A stretch of DNA of 64,000 nt from Aliihoeflea sp. 2WW (GCF_000497755.1 NZ_AYOD01000016.1:124001-188000); one strand, 5' to 3'; numbered from the stretch's first letter, positions 34,815 to 44,013 are shown. The notes: generated by a model not told the origin, from the sequence alone. Numbers and translations are program-made.

Positions 34815-35306
34815 CTATGGCTGGCGGTCCAGCCGCGCAGCGATGCGATCCATCTGGTCGATCTCGGAACGTTGCGCCTCGATGATCTCCGCGCACAAAT
34901 CCACCAGTTCTTGGTCGGCCAAGGCCGCTTCGCGGCACATCAGGATGGCCCCCGAATGATGGGGGATCATCGACGCGATGAATTGCCGGTCGTCGATCAG
35001 CGCCTGAGCGCGCGTCGCCCAGAACGATCCGATGGTCAGGGCAACGAACGCCCCGTACATGACCAGGTTCAGGGCTTTGCGGCGGTACATGCCGCCCATG
35101 GTGGCGAGCATGAAGACGCCCATCGGAGCCCACATCGTCACGGCCATGTAGGCCATGTTCAGGTTGTTCCGAAAGTCAGCCGGACCGTCGATCATCGTGA
35201 ACATCACGACGTACATGACGACCAGGCTGAGCGCCATGTTGACCCAGAGCATCAGATAGGGCCGCGCGTGGCCGGAATGGCCCTTGGAATGCGCATGGTT
35301 GTCCAT
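34815..35306 (-). CDS. Membrane-anchored DUF305 protein
   Basis: 163 residues from ATG 35306 (AAGGAG site). His-rich N-terminus (MDNHAHSKGHSGHARP) then membrane segments at about 17-38, 58-78 and 84-101, followed by the DUF305 signature FIASMIPHHSGAILM (~113-127) and a C-terminal helix. It is a DUF305 domain hung on a three-helix membrane anchor, unlike the soluble one at 9209. Likely binds copper at the periplasmic face. It lies 19 bp downstream of the glutaredoxin-MauE gene. Confidence 0.87.
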   Translation of the reverse strand: MDNHAHSKGHSGHARPYLMLWVNMALSLVVMYVVMFTMIDGPADFRNNLNMAYMAVTMWAPMGVFMLATMGGMYRRKALNLVMYGAFVALTIGSFWATRAQALIDDRQFIASMIPHHSGAILMCREAALADQELVDLCAEIIEAQRSEIDQMDRIAARLDRQP

Positions 35307-35325
35307 GTTTCCTGTTCTCCTTCTG

Positions 35326-36099
35326 TCAGTGGCCAAGGCCCATGCCCATTGGCTTCAAAAGCATCCAGACTGCCATGGCGACCATCATCAGGTTCTCCGT
35401 CAGGGAGACGAAGCCGAGCGGAACGTTGCTGTCGCCGCCGACGCAGGCGCACTTCAATTCGCGCTTGTCGACATAGACGGCCTTGAACACGGAAACCGCG
35501 CCGATCGTGCCGATAAACAAGGCGACTGGGATCGAAAGCCACATCAGGACACCGGCGATCATCAACACGCCCGCCAACCCCTCGGCGAACGGATAGACAT
35601 AGGCGTAGCGGACCCAGCGTTGCGCCAGGAGGTCGTAATTAAGGAACATCGTCGCGAAGCCGTCGATGTCCTTGAGCTTCTGCAGCGCGAGAAGACACAT
35701 GGCGATGGCGATGAACCACTCGCCCGCAGCGATGGTGAATGCACTCCCGAACGCCGCCCAGCTCGCCGCAAAGGCCATCAGGGCGGCCATCGCGAACAGG
35801 GCGATGACGGGCGTATAGGTGACCGCGTCCTTGTCCTTCGTCTCCTTGCCGAAATAGGCCCGCAGGTCGTCATATCCGCCGACCCGCGCGCCCTCGATGA
35901 AGGTTTGCGGCGTCGTCTCGACCCCATGCTTGGCCTTGAAGGCGTCGATCTCGTCGCGGGAGGTCAATTGATGATCCTCGACCTCGTAACCTTCGCGCTT
36001 CAGGAGGTCGAGCGCCTTCAGACCCCAAGGACAGGTGTGTTCCGGCGTGACCATCCGGTAGAGGTCAGCACTTTTGTTTCTTCTGACATCCATTGCCAT
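35326..36099 (-). CDS. Glutaredoxin-MauE/DoxX membrane fusion protein
   Basis: 257 residues. Residues ~15-85 form a glutaredoxin-like domain with HTCPWGLKALDLL (Cys without the second Cys of CxxC) and TTPQTFIEGARVGGYDDL. Residues ~92-250 carry four to five helices of the MauE/DoxX type with QRWVRYAYVYPFAEGLAGV and a KCACVGG loop. This fusion is common in proteobacterial metal islands; MauE relatives transfer redox equivalents across the membrane. It may supply thiol electrons for periplasmic copper proteins. A second ATG at 36093 could be the start. Confidence 0.82.
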   Translation of the reverse strand: MAMDVRRNKSADLYRMVTPEHTCPWGLKALDLLKREGYEVEDHQLTSRDEIDAFKAKHGVETTPQTFIEGARVGGYDDLRAYFGKETKDKDAVTYTPVIALFAMAALMAFAASWAAFGSAFTIAAGEWFIAIAMCLLALQKLKDIDGFATMFLNYDLLAQRWVRYAYVYPFAEGLAGVLMIAGVLMWLSIPVALFIGTIGAVSVFKAVYVDKRELKCACVGGDSNVPLGFVSLTENLMMVAMAVWMLLKPMGMGLGH

Positions 36100-36189
36100 T
36101 CCCTTCCCTGTGTGAAGTTGCCCGACGCTGCGACTGGCCGAAATCGGACGTCGCCGATCCCGGCCGGTATTTCGCGCCGACTGCGCCCA

Positions 36190-36351
36190 TCATTCCGTGT
36201 CGACTGGATTGCCGGGTTGGGCGCTGCCGTGATCGTCATGTCCAGGCGCAGCGTCGGTCGCCGTAGTCGCGCCGATCTGGCTCTGGGCGTAGGCGAGGCC
36301 TGCGGCCGCAACGAGGGAGGCCGCGATGAAGATGGGGGTCAACTTCTCCAT
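36190..36351 (-). CDS. 53-residue secreted peptide (hypothetical)
   Basis: Short gene with GGAGGG site before ATG 36351. It encodes MEKLTPIFIAASLVAAAGL then AYAQSQIGATTATDAAPGHD, followed by DHGSAQPGNPVDTE. The first 23 residues are a good signal peptide (AYA-Q cleavage), leaving a 30-residue acidic peptide with DDHG. It lies between copZ (11 bp away) and the glutaredoxin-MauE gene on the same strand, so it is part of the CueR-controlled copZ transcript. Function unknown. Confidence 0.65.
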   Translation of the reverse strand: MEKLTPIFIAASLVAAAGLAYAQSQIGATTATDAAPGHDDHGSAQPGNPVDTE

Positions 36352-36362
36352 CGCGCCCTCCG

Positions 36363-36557
36363 TCAAAATGGTTGGGCCGGGTAACCGGCGTCGGCCAATG
36401 CGCGTTCGACCGCGGGGGCGCTGGCCGTGGTCTCGATCTTTACGGTCCTGGCCACCGTGTCGGCCTCCACCTTAGCTGCCGGATCCATCGCCGTGACGGT
36501 TGCCGTCACAGTCTTCACGCACCCGCCGCAGGCCATTTTCTCGATCTTGAACTGCAT
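36363..36557 (-). CDS. copZ: CopZ-like HMA copper chaperone
   Basis: 64 residues, a single heavy-metal-associated domain with KMACGGCVKTV (~7-17) supplying CxxC to bind Cu(I). No signal peptide, so cytosolic. The ferredoxin-like fold ends with DAGYPAQPF. It should deliver Cu(I) to the CopA ATPase, which is transcribed divergently from a neighbouring CueR-type promoter. Here the second motif residue is Gly (CGGC), as in some CopZ of alphaproteobacteria. Confidence 0.9.
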   Translation of the reverse strand: MQFKIEKMACGGCVKTVTATVTAMDPAAKVEADTVARTVKIETTASAPAVERALADAGYPAQPF

Positions 36558-36588
36558 GTCGGTCTCCTTTTTCCTCGACTAAGGAGGG

Positions 36589-36619
36589 CTTATGCGGCTT
36601 CCCGCCGCTGGAAGGTCAA
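36589..36619 (-). promoter_or_regulatory. CueR-type promoter of copZ
   Basis: Minus strand: TTGACC (36619-36614), 19-bp spacer TTCCAGCGGCGGGAAGCCG, -10 CATAAG (36594-36589). Shares TTGACCTTCCAGCG with the copB and copA promoters. Confidence 0.8.
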
Positions 36620-36680
36620 CAGACGTCCGGGAAGAAAAGTCGCCATTTGTGATGATAAGCGAATCGGCCGGAATGAACGC

Positions 36681-36711
36681 TTGACCTTCCAGCGACCGGA
36701 AGCGCCATCGT
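36681..36711 (+). promoter_or_regulatory. CueR-type promoter of copA
   Basis: Plus strand: TTGACC (36681-36686), 19-bp spacer TTCCAGCGACCGGAAGCGC with CTTCC/GGAAG half-sites, -10 CATCGT (36706-36711), about 38 bp before the GTG start. Confidence 0.82.
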
Positions 36712-36748
36712 TGCTCAAAATTGAACGCCCACAGAAGGAGAAGCGGCT

Positions 36749-39259
36749 GTGAACGCTCCGTTCCGCGACAACCAATCCCCGTCTACCACATCGCTGGCTG
36801 TGGACGGCATGAGCTGCGCGTCCTGCGTGGGCAGGGTTGAGCAGGCCTTATCGAAAGTCCCGGGCGTCGAGAATGTTTCCGTCAATCTCGCGACCGAGAA
36901 GGCTACCATTCGCGGAACGAACCTCGACCGGAATGCGCTTGCAAAAGCCGTCGAGGCCGCAGGCTATGCTGTGGCGGCCGAACATTCGGTCTCCATGGCC
37001 ATCGACGGCATGAGCTGCGCCTCGTGCGTCGGAGCCGTCGAAAGAGCACTGCGGCAGGTCCCCGGCGTTACGGACGCATCAGTCAATCTCGCGACGGAAC
37101 GGGCGACGATCTCCGGTTCGGCGGACGTGCGCGACCTGGCGGCAGCGGTCACGGCTGCCGGTTATGAAGCACGCGCCCTCGAAGAGGCTGGAACGGCGAC
37201 TGATAGCATCGACGAGCGAAAGGACGAGGAGCGCCGCGAATTACGGCGCGATCTCATGCTCGCCGCCTTGCTCACGCTGCCCGTCTTCATTCTTGAGATG
37301 GGCTCGCATCTCGTACCGGCGATCCATGAACTGATCGCCAATACGATCGGTATTCGGGGGAGCTGGTACATCCAGTATGCGCTCACCACCCTCGTCCTGT
37401 TCGTGCCGGGCATCCGCTTCTACCGGAAGGGCTTTCCCGCCCTGCTGCGCGCGACACCCGACATGAATTCGCTCGTCGCCGTGGGGACGATCGCCGCCTA
37501 TGGCTATTCGCTTGTAGCCACCTTCGCGCCCGCCTTGCTGCCCGAAGGCACCGTCAACGTCTATTACGAGGCGGCCACGGTGATCGTGACGTTGATCCTT
37601 CTTGGCCGCTATCTCGAAGCGCGGGCAAAAGGCCGGACGTCGGAGGCGATCAAGAGGCTCGTCGGATTGCAGGCCAAGACCGCGCGCGTGCGTCGCGGCG
37701 AAATGACGGTCGAACTGCCGATCGCGGACGTCGCAGCGGGAGACGTCATCGACGTTCGTCCCGGCGAGCGCATTCCGGTCGACGGCGAACTCGTCGAAGG
37801 CGAAAGCTATGTCGACGAATCCATGATCACGGGCGAACCGGTCCCGGTCGCCAAGTCGCCCGGCAGCGGCGTCGTGGGCGGCACCGTCAACCAGAAGGGC
37901 GCGTTCGCTTTCCGTGCGACCGCCGTCGGCGGTGGGACCGTACTGGCGCAGATCATCCGCATGGTTGAGGAGGCGCAGGGTTCGAAACTGCCGATCCAGG
38001 CCTTGGTTGACAGGATCACGATGTGGTTTGTCCCGGCCGTGATGGCCGTCGCGGTCCTGACCTTCGCGGTCTGGCTAGTCTTCGGTCCGTCACCCGCACT
38101 GACCTTCGCCCTCGTCAACGCCGTCGCCGTCCTCATCATCGCCTGCCCCTGCGCCATGGGGCTTGCAACGCCGACATCGATCATGGTCGGCACCGGCCGC
38201 GGCGCGGAAATGGGCGTGCTTTTCCGCAAGGGCGAGGCCCTGCAGTCTTTGAAAGACGCCCGGGTCGTCGCTTTCGACAAGACCGGGACATTGACCGAGG
38301 GCAAGCCGACGCTCACTGATTTTGAGACGGCGGATGGGTTCGACCGCTCCATGGTCCTGGCACTGGTCGCCGCGGTGGAGTCGAAGTCGGAACATCCGAT
38401 CGCCGGTGCGATCATCGACGCGGCGCAGGCGGAGGGCATCGCGCTTCCCGAAATCGAGTCTTTCGAATCGGTGACGGGCCTGGGCGTCCGCGGTGTGTCC
38501 GACAGCGTGCGGACCGAGGTCGGTGCAGACAGGTTCATGGCAAAAATCGGCGTCGACGTTTCCCGCTTCCGCGTCAAGGCGGACCAGCTCGCCGTCGAGG
38601 GCAAGACGCCACTCTATGCCGCGGTCGGCGGCAGACCGGCTGCCGTCATCGCGGTCGCTGATCCGATCAAGCCCGCGACACCCCACGCGATTGCCGCGCT
38701 TCACCGCCTCGGCCTTAAGGTGGCGATGATCACCGGCGACAATGCGCGTACGGCGCAGGCGATTGCCGACCGTCTCGGCATCGACGACGTCGTCTCGGAA
38801 GTGCTCCCCGACGGCAAGGTCGAGGCGATCCGCCGCCTCAAGCGCGAGCATGGCGCGGTGGCGTTCGTCGGTGACGGGATCAACGACGCTCCGGCGCTCG
38901 CCGAAGCCGACGTGGGTCTGGCCATCGGAACGGGAACGGATATCGCGATCGAGGCAGCCGATGTGGTCCTGATGTCCGGAAGCCTGCAGGGAATCCCGAA
39001 CGCCATCACCCTGTCGAAAGCGACGATCGGCAACATCCGGCAGAACCTGTTCTGGGCCTTCGCCTACAACACGGCGCTGATCCCGGTCGCGGCGGGCATC
39101 CTGTACCCCGCGTTCGGAATCCTCCTGTCGCCTGTCCTCGCGGCCGGAGCGATGGCCCTCTCGAGCGTGTTCGTTCTCGCAAACGCGTTGCGCCTGAGGC
39201 GATTCACCTCAAATGTCGCTCTGGAGATCGACGATGCCTTGCACGAGCGTCATGGATAA
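36749..39259 (+). CDS. copA: CopA-type (P1B-1) Cu(I)-exporting P-type ATPase
   Basis: 836 residues beginning with GTG behind AGAAGGAG. Two N-terminal HMA domains each carry GMSCASCVG (~20 and ~87), the second nearly a repeat of the first. Eight helices include CPC ([13 protein letters not shown], ~465); [11 protein letters not shown] (~510), MITGDN and [11 protein letters not shown] give the catalytic core, and NLFWAFAYN and [17 protein letters not shown] the last helices. This is the standard CopA arrangement for Cu(I)/Ag(I) export from the cytosol. It has its own CueR-type promoter and lies divergent from copZ. Confidence 0.96.
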   Translation: MNAPFRDNQSPSTTSLAVDGMSCASCVGRVEQALSKVPGVENVSVNLATEKATIRGTNLDRNALAKAVEAAGYAVAAEHSVSMAIDGMSCASCVGAVERALRQVPGVTDASVNLATERATISGSADVRDLAAAVTAAGYEARALEEAGTATDSIDERKDEERRELRRDLMLAALLTLPVFILEMGSHLVPAIHELIANTIGIRGSWYIQYALTTLVLFVPGIRFYRKGFPALLRATPDMNSLVAVGTIAAYGYSLVATFAPALLPEGTVNVYYEAATVIVTLILLGRYLEARAKGRTSEAIKRLVGLQAKTARVRRGEMTVELPIADVAAGDVIDVRPGERIPVDGELVEGESYVDESMITGEPVPVAKSPGSGVVGGTVNQKGAFAFRATAVGGGTVLAQIIRMVEEAQGSKLPIQALVDRITMWFVPAVMAVAVLTFAVWLVFGPSPALTFALVNAVAVLIIACPCAMGLATPTSIMVGTGRGAEMGVLFRKGEALQSLKDARVVAFDKTGTLTEGKPTLTDFETADGFDRSMVLALVAAVESKSEHPIAGAIIDAAQAEGIALPEIESFESVTGLGVRGVSDSVRTEVGADRFMAKIGVDVSRFRVKADQLAVEGKTPLYAAVGGRPAAVIAVADPIKPATPHAIAALHRLGLKVAMITGDNARTAQAIADRLGIDDVVSEVLPDGKVEAIRRLKREHGAVAFVGDGINDAPALAEADVGLAIGTGTDIAIEAADVVLMSGSLQGIPNAITLSKATIGNIRQNLFWAFAYNTALIPVAAGILYPAFGILLSPVLAAGAMALSSVFVLANALRLRRFTSNVALEIDDALHERHG

Positions 39260-39291
39260 CCGTCACCGCGAGCATCTTGCCCAAATGCCCA

Positions 39292-40611
39292 TCACGAACG
39301 CGCCTGCGGCCACGAGCCGTGAAGATCGTCGATTACGAAGACGTGGGCGTGGCGATGGCCGTTCGGCCGTCCTTCATTCCAATGCGGGTGCGACGCAGGA
39401 AGGCCATCATGCGCATGTTCTACGATTTCGGCATCGCCTGCCGGCCACACGCGTAGCGCAACAAAAACGCCCGCCGCGGCAATCACCGCCAGCAACACGG
39501 ACGTGGCGGGCAGCCCCAGGCTCGCGCCCGCCCATCCCGCAAGCGGATAGGTGACGAGCCAGCAGGCGTGCGACAGGGCGAACTGGGCCGCGAACAGTGC
39601 TGGACGGTCTTCGGCATGGGACGAGCGACGCAAAAGCCGTCCGGAAGGCGTCTGCGCGAGGGAATAGCCAACACCGACGACGAACCAGACGAGAAGCAGC
39701 AGCCGGTAGGATTCGATTGCGGCCGCAGCCAGGGTTGCGACGGCGAGAGTACCCGCCCCCGCGAGCATCACCGGGCGGTCGGGCAGGCTGTCGAGGAGTC
39801 GGGGCAGCGCCAGTGCAACAACCATCGAGCCGCCGCCGAAGGCAGCCAGCGCCATCGCAGTCTCGCGCTGGCCAAGGCCGAAGACGGCCTGCACGTAGAC
39901 GACTGTGTTGACGATGACGACCGCGCCGGCGGCGGCAACAGCCATGTTGATCGCCAGCAGCCCGCGCAGGCGCGGCGTCGCGAGATAGATGCGGATGCCG
40001 CGCGTGGTGCGGTCGTAGATACCGCGCGGGGCGCTCGGCTTCGGGCTCGGCAGGACGACGGTCAGCACCAGCGCGGCCGAAACGAGGAAACCGACGACCG
40101 TTCCGGCGAATAGGTTGTGGAAGCTGATGACCGTCAGAAGCGCAGCGGCGATCATTGGGCTGAGGAGGCTTTCAAGGTCGTAGGCCAGCCGCGAAAGCGA
40201 CAGCGCCCGCGTGTACTCCTTCTCGTCCGGAAGCACGTCCGGGATCGTCGCCTGGAAGGTCGGCGTGAACGCGGCCGAGGCCGATTGCAGCGCGAAGATC
40301 AGGACATAGACCTGCCAGATTTCGGTGACGAACGGCAAAAGCACCGCCACGGCCGCCCGGACGAGGTCGAGCCCGACGAGCGTCGCACGCCGCGGCAACC
40401 GCTCGGCAAAGGCCGCGGCGACCGGCGCGACGCCGACATAGGCCACCATCTTGATCGCCAGCGCCGTCCCGAGCACCGCCCCGGCATTCTCGCCCGCAAG
40501 TTCGAAGGCAAGCAGGCCAAGCGCCACCGTCGCCAGCCCCGTCCCCAGCAGCGCGATGATCTGCGCCAGGAACAGGTGACGGTAGGTGCGGTTCGCAAGG
40601 ACGTTCAGCAT
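39292..40611 (-). CDS. MFS transporter with His-rich cytoplasmic tail
   Basis: 439 residues, 12 predicted helices, with the MFS loop FAERLPRRA (~60-72). The C-terminal ~45 residues form a soluble tail rich in His (HAHDGLPASHPHWN, HRHAHVF). The tail suggests metal binding or sensing at the inner face. Substrate is unknown; similar MFS proteins occur next to CopA in alphaproteobacteria. Its gene is tail-to-tail with copA (32 bp) and divergent from the His-rich 40744 gene. Confidence 0.85.
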   Translation of the reverse strand: MLNVLANRTYRHLFLAQIIALLGTGLATVALGLLAFELAGENAGAVLGTALAIKMVAYVGVAPVAAAFAERLPRRATLVGLDLVRAAVAVLLPFVTEIWQVYVLIFALQSASAAFTPTFQATIPDVLPDEKEYTRALSLSRLAYDLESLLSPMIAAALLTVISFHNLFAGTVVGFLVSAALVLTVVLPSPKPSAPRGIYDRTTRGIRIYLATPRLRGLLAINMAVAAAGAVVIVNTVVYVQAVFGLGQRETAMALAAFGGGSMVVALALPRLLDSLPDRPVMLAGAGTLAVATLAAAAIESYRLLLLVWFVVGVGYSLAQTPSGRLLRRSSHAEDRPALFAAQFALSHACWLVTYPLAGWAGASLGLPATSVLLAVIAAAGVFVALRVWPAGDAEIVEHAHDGLPASHPHWNEGRPNGHRHAHVFVIDDLHGSWPQARS

Positions 40612-40743
40612 GTCGGACCTTTGACAGATGTTTGCCGAAGCATCGTGGACAATATCGTGGCCATTCTACGGGGCAACGGCCTTCATCTCGCCCCAGAATC
40701 ACTGGAAAGGTTTCGTTAACCACCGAGGGGTATCGCTGGCATC

Positions 40744-41121
40744 ATGATCGACCGTCTGCAAAGCGTCGCGTTGCGCATCGTCATCGCCTGCGCGATGGCG
40801 GTGTCGCTCCTGCTCGCGCCGACCGGCGGTTCCTCTTCGCACGACGCCCACGCACTCGCCCAGATCGAAGCCGAGCGCCACTTGGAACTCGCCGTCGAGA
40901 TCGCCGAGCACGGTCACTTGCATGACGATGGCTGGGATAGCGAAAGCAAGCCCGGCCATCTGCATGGCCATAACGCCGCGGATCACCTTCACGACACGCC
41001 GACCTATCCGCCGTCCGTGGCCACGCTCTTCGTCCGGACAATCGACGCTTGGCGCATTAGCGCCTTTCCCAAATCTTTGCCCGTCCGAATCTTCGAATTG
41101 GACCGTCCGCCGCGTGCTTGA
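40744..41121 (+). CDS. Secreted His-rich protein (hypothetical)
   Basis: 125 residues. A signal-like N-terminus (~8-28) precedes SSSHDAHALAQIEAERHLEL, then AEHGHLHDDGW, PGHLHGHNAADHLHDT and a tail ending ELDRPPRA. About 14 His suggest zinc, nickel or copper binding in the periplasm. It begins a three-gene run with the HupE-like and membrane-anchored proteins. The C-terminal PPR ending resembles the small proteins at 9732, 11971 and 33503. Confidence 0.7.
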   Translation: MIDRLQSVALRIVIACAMAVSLLLAPTGGSSSHDAHALAQIEAERHLELAVEIAEHGHLHDDGWDSESKPGHLHGHNAADHLHDTPTYPPSVATLFVRTIDAWRISAFPKSLPVRIFELDRPPRA

Positions 41122-41178
41122 GTGACCGCTGCCCCTGGATCAGGGGCGACGTTCCTTTTCAACACGGACACCATTTTC

Positions 41179-41913
41179 ATGAGACGACCACCATCTGTGG
41201 TGGGCAGCCGGACGCTTCGCGCGTGCGCTCCCCACCTGACGTCTGGGCTACTTGCCTTTGGGCTCATGCTCGCTTTCGCGTCCTCCGCCTTCGCCCATGC
41301 GGTGACGGCGGGCGATCAGGGCTACATCCAGGAAATCAGCGGGGTGAATATCATCCCGTTCATCTATCTGGGGGCCAAGCACATGGTCACCGGCTACGAC
41401 CACATCCTGTTCCTGCTCGGCGTAATCTTCTTCCTCTACCGGATGCAGCACATCGCCATCTACGTGACGCTGTTCGCCATCGGTCACTCCACGACCATGC
41501 TGCTCGGCGTCTATTTCAACATCGGCATCAACAGCTACATCATCGATGCCATCATCGGTCTGTCGGTCGTCTACAAGGCGCTCGACAACATGGGGGCCTA
41601 CCAGCGCTGGTTCGGCTTCCAGCCCAACACCAAGGCTGCGACCCTTATCTTCGGTCTGTTCCACGGCTTCGGCCTGTCGACCAAGATTCTCGAATACGAC
41701 ATCGCGCCAGATGGCCTCGTGCCGAACCTGCTCGCCTTCAATGTCGGCGTCGAGATCGGCCAGTTATTGGCCCTCGGTGCGATTTTGATCGTCATGGGCT
41801 TCTGGCGGAAAAGCACGAGCTTCTTCCGTCATGCCTACACGGCCAACGTCGCGATGATGACCGCAGGCTTCCTCCTCTTCGGCTACCAGGTAGCCGGCTA
41901 CGTCGTTTCCTGA
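41179..41913 (+). CDS. HupE/UreJ-like membrane protein
   Basis: 244 residues from ATG 41179; a GTG at 41122 would add 19 residues of poor quality. A signal or first helix ending FAHAVTAGD is followed by YLGAKHMVTGYDHILFLLGV, the HupE-type core with His and Asp, then FAIGHSTTMLLGVY and LFHGFGLSTKILEY. HupE/UreJ proteins move nickel or other divalent metals, and this subgroup (HupE2-like) commonly sits in metal islands. Six to seven helices. It is followed 20 bp later by the anchored protein gene, which suggests a complex. Confidence 0.83.
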   Translation: MRRPPSVVGSRTLRACAPHLTSGLLAFGLMLAFASSAFAHAVTAGDQGYIQEISGVNIIPFIYLGAKHMVTGYDHILFLLGVIFFLYRMQHIAIYVTLFAIGHSTTMLLGVYFNIGINSYIIDAIIGLSVVYKALDNMGAYQRWFGFQPNTKAATLIFGLFHGFGLSTKILEYDIAPDGLVPNLLAFNVGVEIGQLLALGAILIVMGFWRKSTSFFRHAYTANVAMMTAGFLLFGYQVAGYVVS

Positions 41914-41933
41914 ATTTCCAGAAAGGACCTCAG

Positions 41934-42671
41934 ATGTACAACACCGACATGCCCACCCGCGCTGAACTTCCCACAACCGCCAAGCTGCTCCGCTCGACCG
42001 GGATCGCGATCGTGACCGCAGGCGCTCTGCTCGTCGCCGTCGTTCTCCCGTCCGAGTACGGCATCGATCCGACAGGCATTGGGTCGGCCCTGAACCTGAC
42101 GGAGATGGGCGAGATCAAGACGCAACTCGCCGAGGAGGCCGCAGCCGACGCGGCCATGGACGCCGCCGCCAGCGCAAACCCGGCCGCTACGTCCACCAGC
42201 ACGACTCCCGCGCCCGCGGCGTCCGGCACACCAGCACCGATGGTCGCTCCCGTCGCGCCGCCCGCTCCTCCGGCACCGCCCGCACCCGAGCGTCAGTCCA
42301 GCCTCTGGGGGACCATCGGCGCACTGATCATATCGCCCGCTGCCGCGCAGGAGCAGCGCCAGGACGAGATGACCATCACGCTTGCCCCCGGTGAAGGAGC
42401 CGAGATCAAGCTGACGATGGTCGAAGGCGAGATCGCCGCCTTCGCCTGGGCCGTCTCCGAAGGCGGTGCCGTCAACTACGACACCCACGGCGACGGCGGC
42501 GGCCAGAACATAAGCTATGAGAAAGGCCGCGGTGTTTCGTCCGACGAAGGTCAGTTGGAGGCTGCTTTTGCGGGCAGGCACGGCTGGTTCTGGCGCAATC
42601 GCGGCGATGCCCCGGTGTCGCTGACGATCCGCACAAGCGGGACCTACACGGCGATCGAACGGCTGGTGTAG
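41934..42671 (+). CDS. Membrane-anchored protein with Ala/Pro linker and C-terminal beta domain
   Basis: 245 residues from ATG 41934. One membrane helix (~20-42, IAIVTAGALLVAVVLPSEYG) precedes a helical QLAEEAAADAAMDAAA region, a Pro/Ala/Thr linker (~80-118), and a C-terminal beta domain (~140-245) with ITLAPGEGAEIKLTMVEGE and GRHGWFWRNRG. It is the group often named transmembrane anchor protein in merR/cop loci. The periplasmic domain may bind the HupE-like partner. It is followed by a hairpin at 42678-42708. Confidence 0.8.
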   Translation: MYNTDMPTRAELPTTAKLLRSTGIAIVTAGALLVAVVLPSEYGIDPTGIGSALNLTEMGEIKTQLAEEAAADAAMDAAASANPAATSTSTTPAPAASGTPAPMVAPVAPPAPPAPPAPERQSSLWGTIGALIISPAAAQEQRQDEMTITLAPGEGAEIKLTMVEGEIAAFAWAVSEGGAVNYDTHGDGGGQNISYEKGRGVSSDEGQLEAAFAGRHGWFWRNRGDAPVSLTIRTSGTYTAIERLV

Positions 42672-42677
42672 TTGCCA

Positions 42678-42708
42678 GGCGGGGTGGCGCAAGGCGCGCC
42701 ATCCCGCC
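42678..42708 (+). terminator. Hairpin ending the HupE-anchor operon
   Basis: GGCGGG-G-TGGCGC paired with GCGCGCCA-T-CCCGCC, 7 bp past the stop. No T-run. It likely ends or stabilises the rightward transcript. Confidence 0.45.
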
Positions 42709-42865
42709 TCAATGTTCGGTTTCGAGAGAGGCTGAGGAGCCCGTCTACGTCGGCAATGGGGTCGACAGCCGACCGACGGTTCAGGGGTGGGAAGCCGAAC
42801 GGCAGCTACCAGCAGTCAACTCTTCCAAGCGGACGTTGGATGTAAGCTGCGCAAGGCGCAGTTTA

Positions 42866-43282
42866 TTAGTTCCTCGTTCGTATCGGAGACAGGCTCTCAA
42901 TTATCCTGCAATCTGCGACCAGACCGCATCCACATTGGTCGATCATCCTGTCCAATTCCGACTTGAGCGCAATCAGGTCTTGGATTTTTCGCTCAACTTC
43001 CTTCCGGTGCTCCTTTGCGATCGCATCGACCGCGGCGCAGGACTGCGAACGATCGTCAGCGAGCTTGAGAAACTCCCTGATCTGATCAAGCGAGAAACCG
43101 AGATCACGCGCGCGCCGAATGAAGCTCAGCCGATTAAGGTGATCCTGCTCGTAGGCACGATAGTTGCCTTCGGTGCGGTAGGGCTGCGGCAGGAGGCCGC
43201 TTTTCTCGTAGAACCGGATCGTTTCGACTTTGGTACCGGTTTGCCTCGCAAGATGGCCGATCGTCAGAGTTGAAGAGTTCAT
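42866..43282 (-). CDS. CadR/PbrR-type MerR family regulator
   Basis: 138 residues: MerR winged helix (IGHLARQTGTKVETIRFYEK, ~8-27), long helix, Cys in SQSCAAVDAIAKEH (~82) and a C-terminal loop QCGCGLVADC (~116-125). The Cys set matches divalent soft-metal sensors (Cd, Pb, Zn) rather than CueR. Its own start region contains one copy of the ACCCTGTA-N5-TACAGGGT operator (43289-43309), and two more copies stand before dsbB and the ZntA-type ATPase. It is the last gene of a minus-strand dsbB-dsbA-merR run. Confidence 0.88.
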   Translation of the reverse strand: MNSSTLTIGHLARQTGTKVETIRFYEKSGLLPQPYRTEGNYRAYEQDHLNRLSFIRRARDLGFSLDQIREFLKLADDRSQSCAAVDAIAKEHRKEVERKIQDLIALKSELDRMIDQCGCGLVADCRIIESLSPIRTRN

Positions 43283-43288
43283 TGTATG

Positions 43289-43309
43289 ACCCTGTAGAGA
43301 ATACAGGGT
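43289..43309. promoter_or_regulatory. CadR-type operator copy 1 (before merR)
   Basis: ACCCTGTA-GAGAA-TACAGGGT, perfect 8-bp arms with a 5-bp centre, just upstream of the merR start on the minus strand. Autoregulation is likely. Confidence 0.7.
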
Positions 43310-43353
43310 TGATGTAGGCTCGATCTGGGCATTTGTCGATCTTGATGGCTCGC

Positions 43354-44013
43354 CTATTGTGTCGCTCTGGCGCTCTCCACCTCTTCACGCACCAGATCGT
43401 AGAGTTGCTGCGGGCCAAAAGATTCCAACGGTCTGCCATTGACGAAAAAGGTAGGCGTCTGGTGGACATTATTGCTCTGAACATCGGCCAGGTCCTGCTC
43501 AAGAACAGCGTCGATCTCGGCTGAGGACATATCACGTCTGGCCTGCTCGACATCAAGCCCCGTCGACGCTGCGATCTCCCAGGCTTTGTCGAGATCGGGC
43601 GCACCATGCACGGCCCATTCCGGCTGTCGCGCCAGCAGCGCTTCCAGCACGATTTCGTAGCGGTTCTGAAGACGGGCCGTTTCCAGAATTCTGACGGCTT
43701 CCTCTGATCCCTCATGGAAAGGCGTGTATCGGATCACAAGACGCGTCTCGTCAGGGAAATTCGCCATGATCTGCTTTACGGCTGGATAGAAGGCTCGGCA
43801 CGCCTCGCAGGACGGATCGAGAAATTCCACTATCGTAACGGAGGCATCCACCGGGCCGATGATCGGTGAATGCGCCCTGACAAGCGCATCGTCTTGCGCC
43901 GCTGCAACCGGCCGTGCCGGGTTGCCGCCGTAGCGGTCGTAGAAAAAGGCACCGCCGGCAAAGACGATAAATGCGACAAGGCCGGTGAGAAGAACGATGG
44001 ACCGTCTGGTCAT
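43354..44013 (-). CDS. DsbA-like thioredoxin-fold disulfide oxidoreductase
   Basis: 219 residues from ATG 44013, overlapping the dsbB stop. A signal peptide/anchor (~6-25) leads to the active site FLDPSCEACRAFYPA (~67-81, CxxC = CEAC) and the cis-Pro loop NNVHQTPTFFVNGRPLE (~182-198). It belongs to the DsbA/ScsC-like branch (DSBA oxidoreductase, DUF thioredoxin_4) and oxidises periplasmic thiols with DsbB. In a metal locus it may protect against soft metals that attack thiols. It lies between dsbB and the merR gene and is probably co-transcribed with both. Confidence 0.88.
   Translation of the reverse strand: MTRRSIVLLTGLVAFIVFAGGAFFYDRYGGNPARPVAAAQDDALVRAHSPIIGPVDASVTIVEFLDPSCEACRAFYPAVKQIMANFPDETRLVIRYTPFHEGSEEAVRILETARLQNRYEIVLEALLARQPEWAVHGAPDLDKAWEIAASTGLDVEQARRDMSSAEIDAVLEQDLADVQSNNVHQTPTFFVNGRPLESFGPQQLYDLVREEVESARATQ

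Noticed and set aside
41118-41933. N-terminal extension of the anchor protein frame
   Set aside because: Overlaps the HupE-like gene in another frame and has no membrane or domain pattern.
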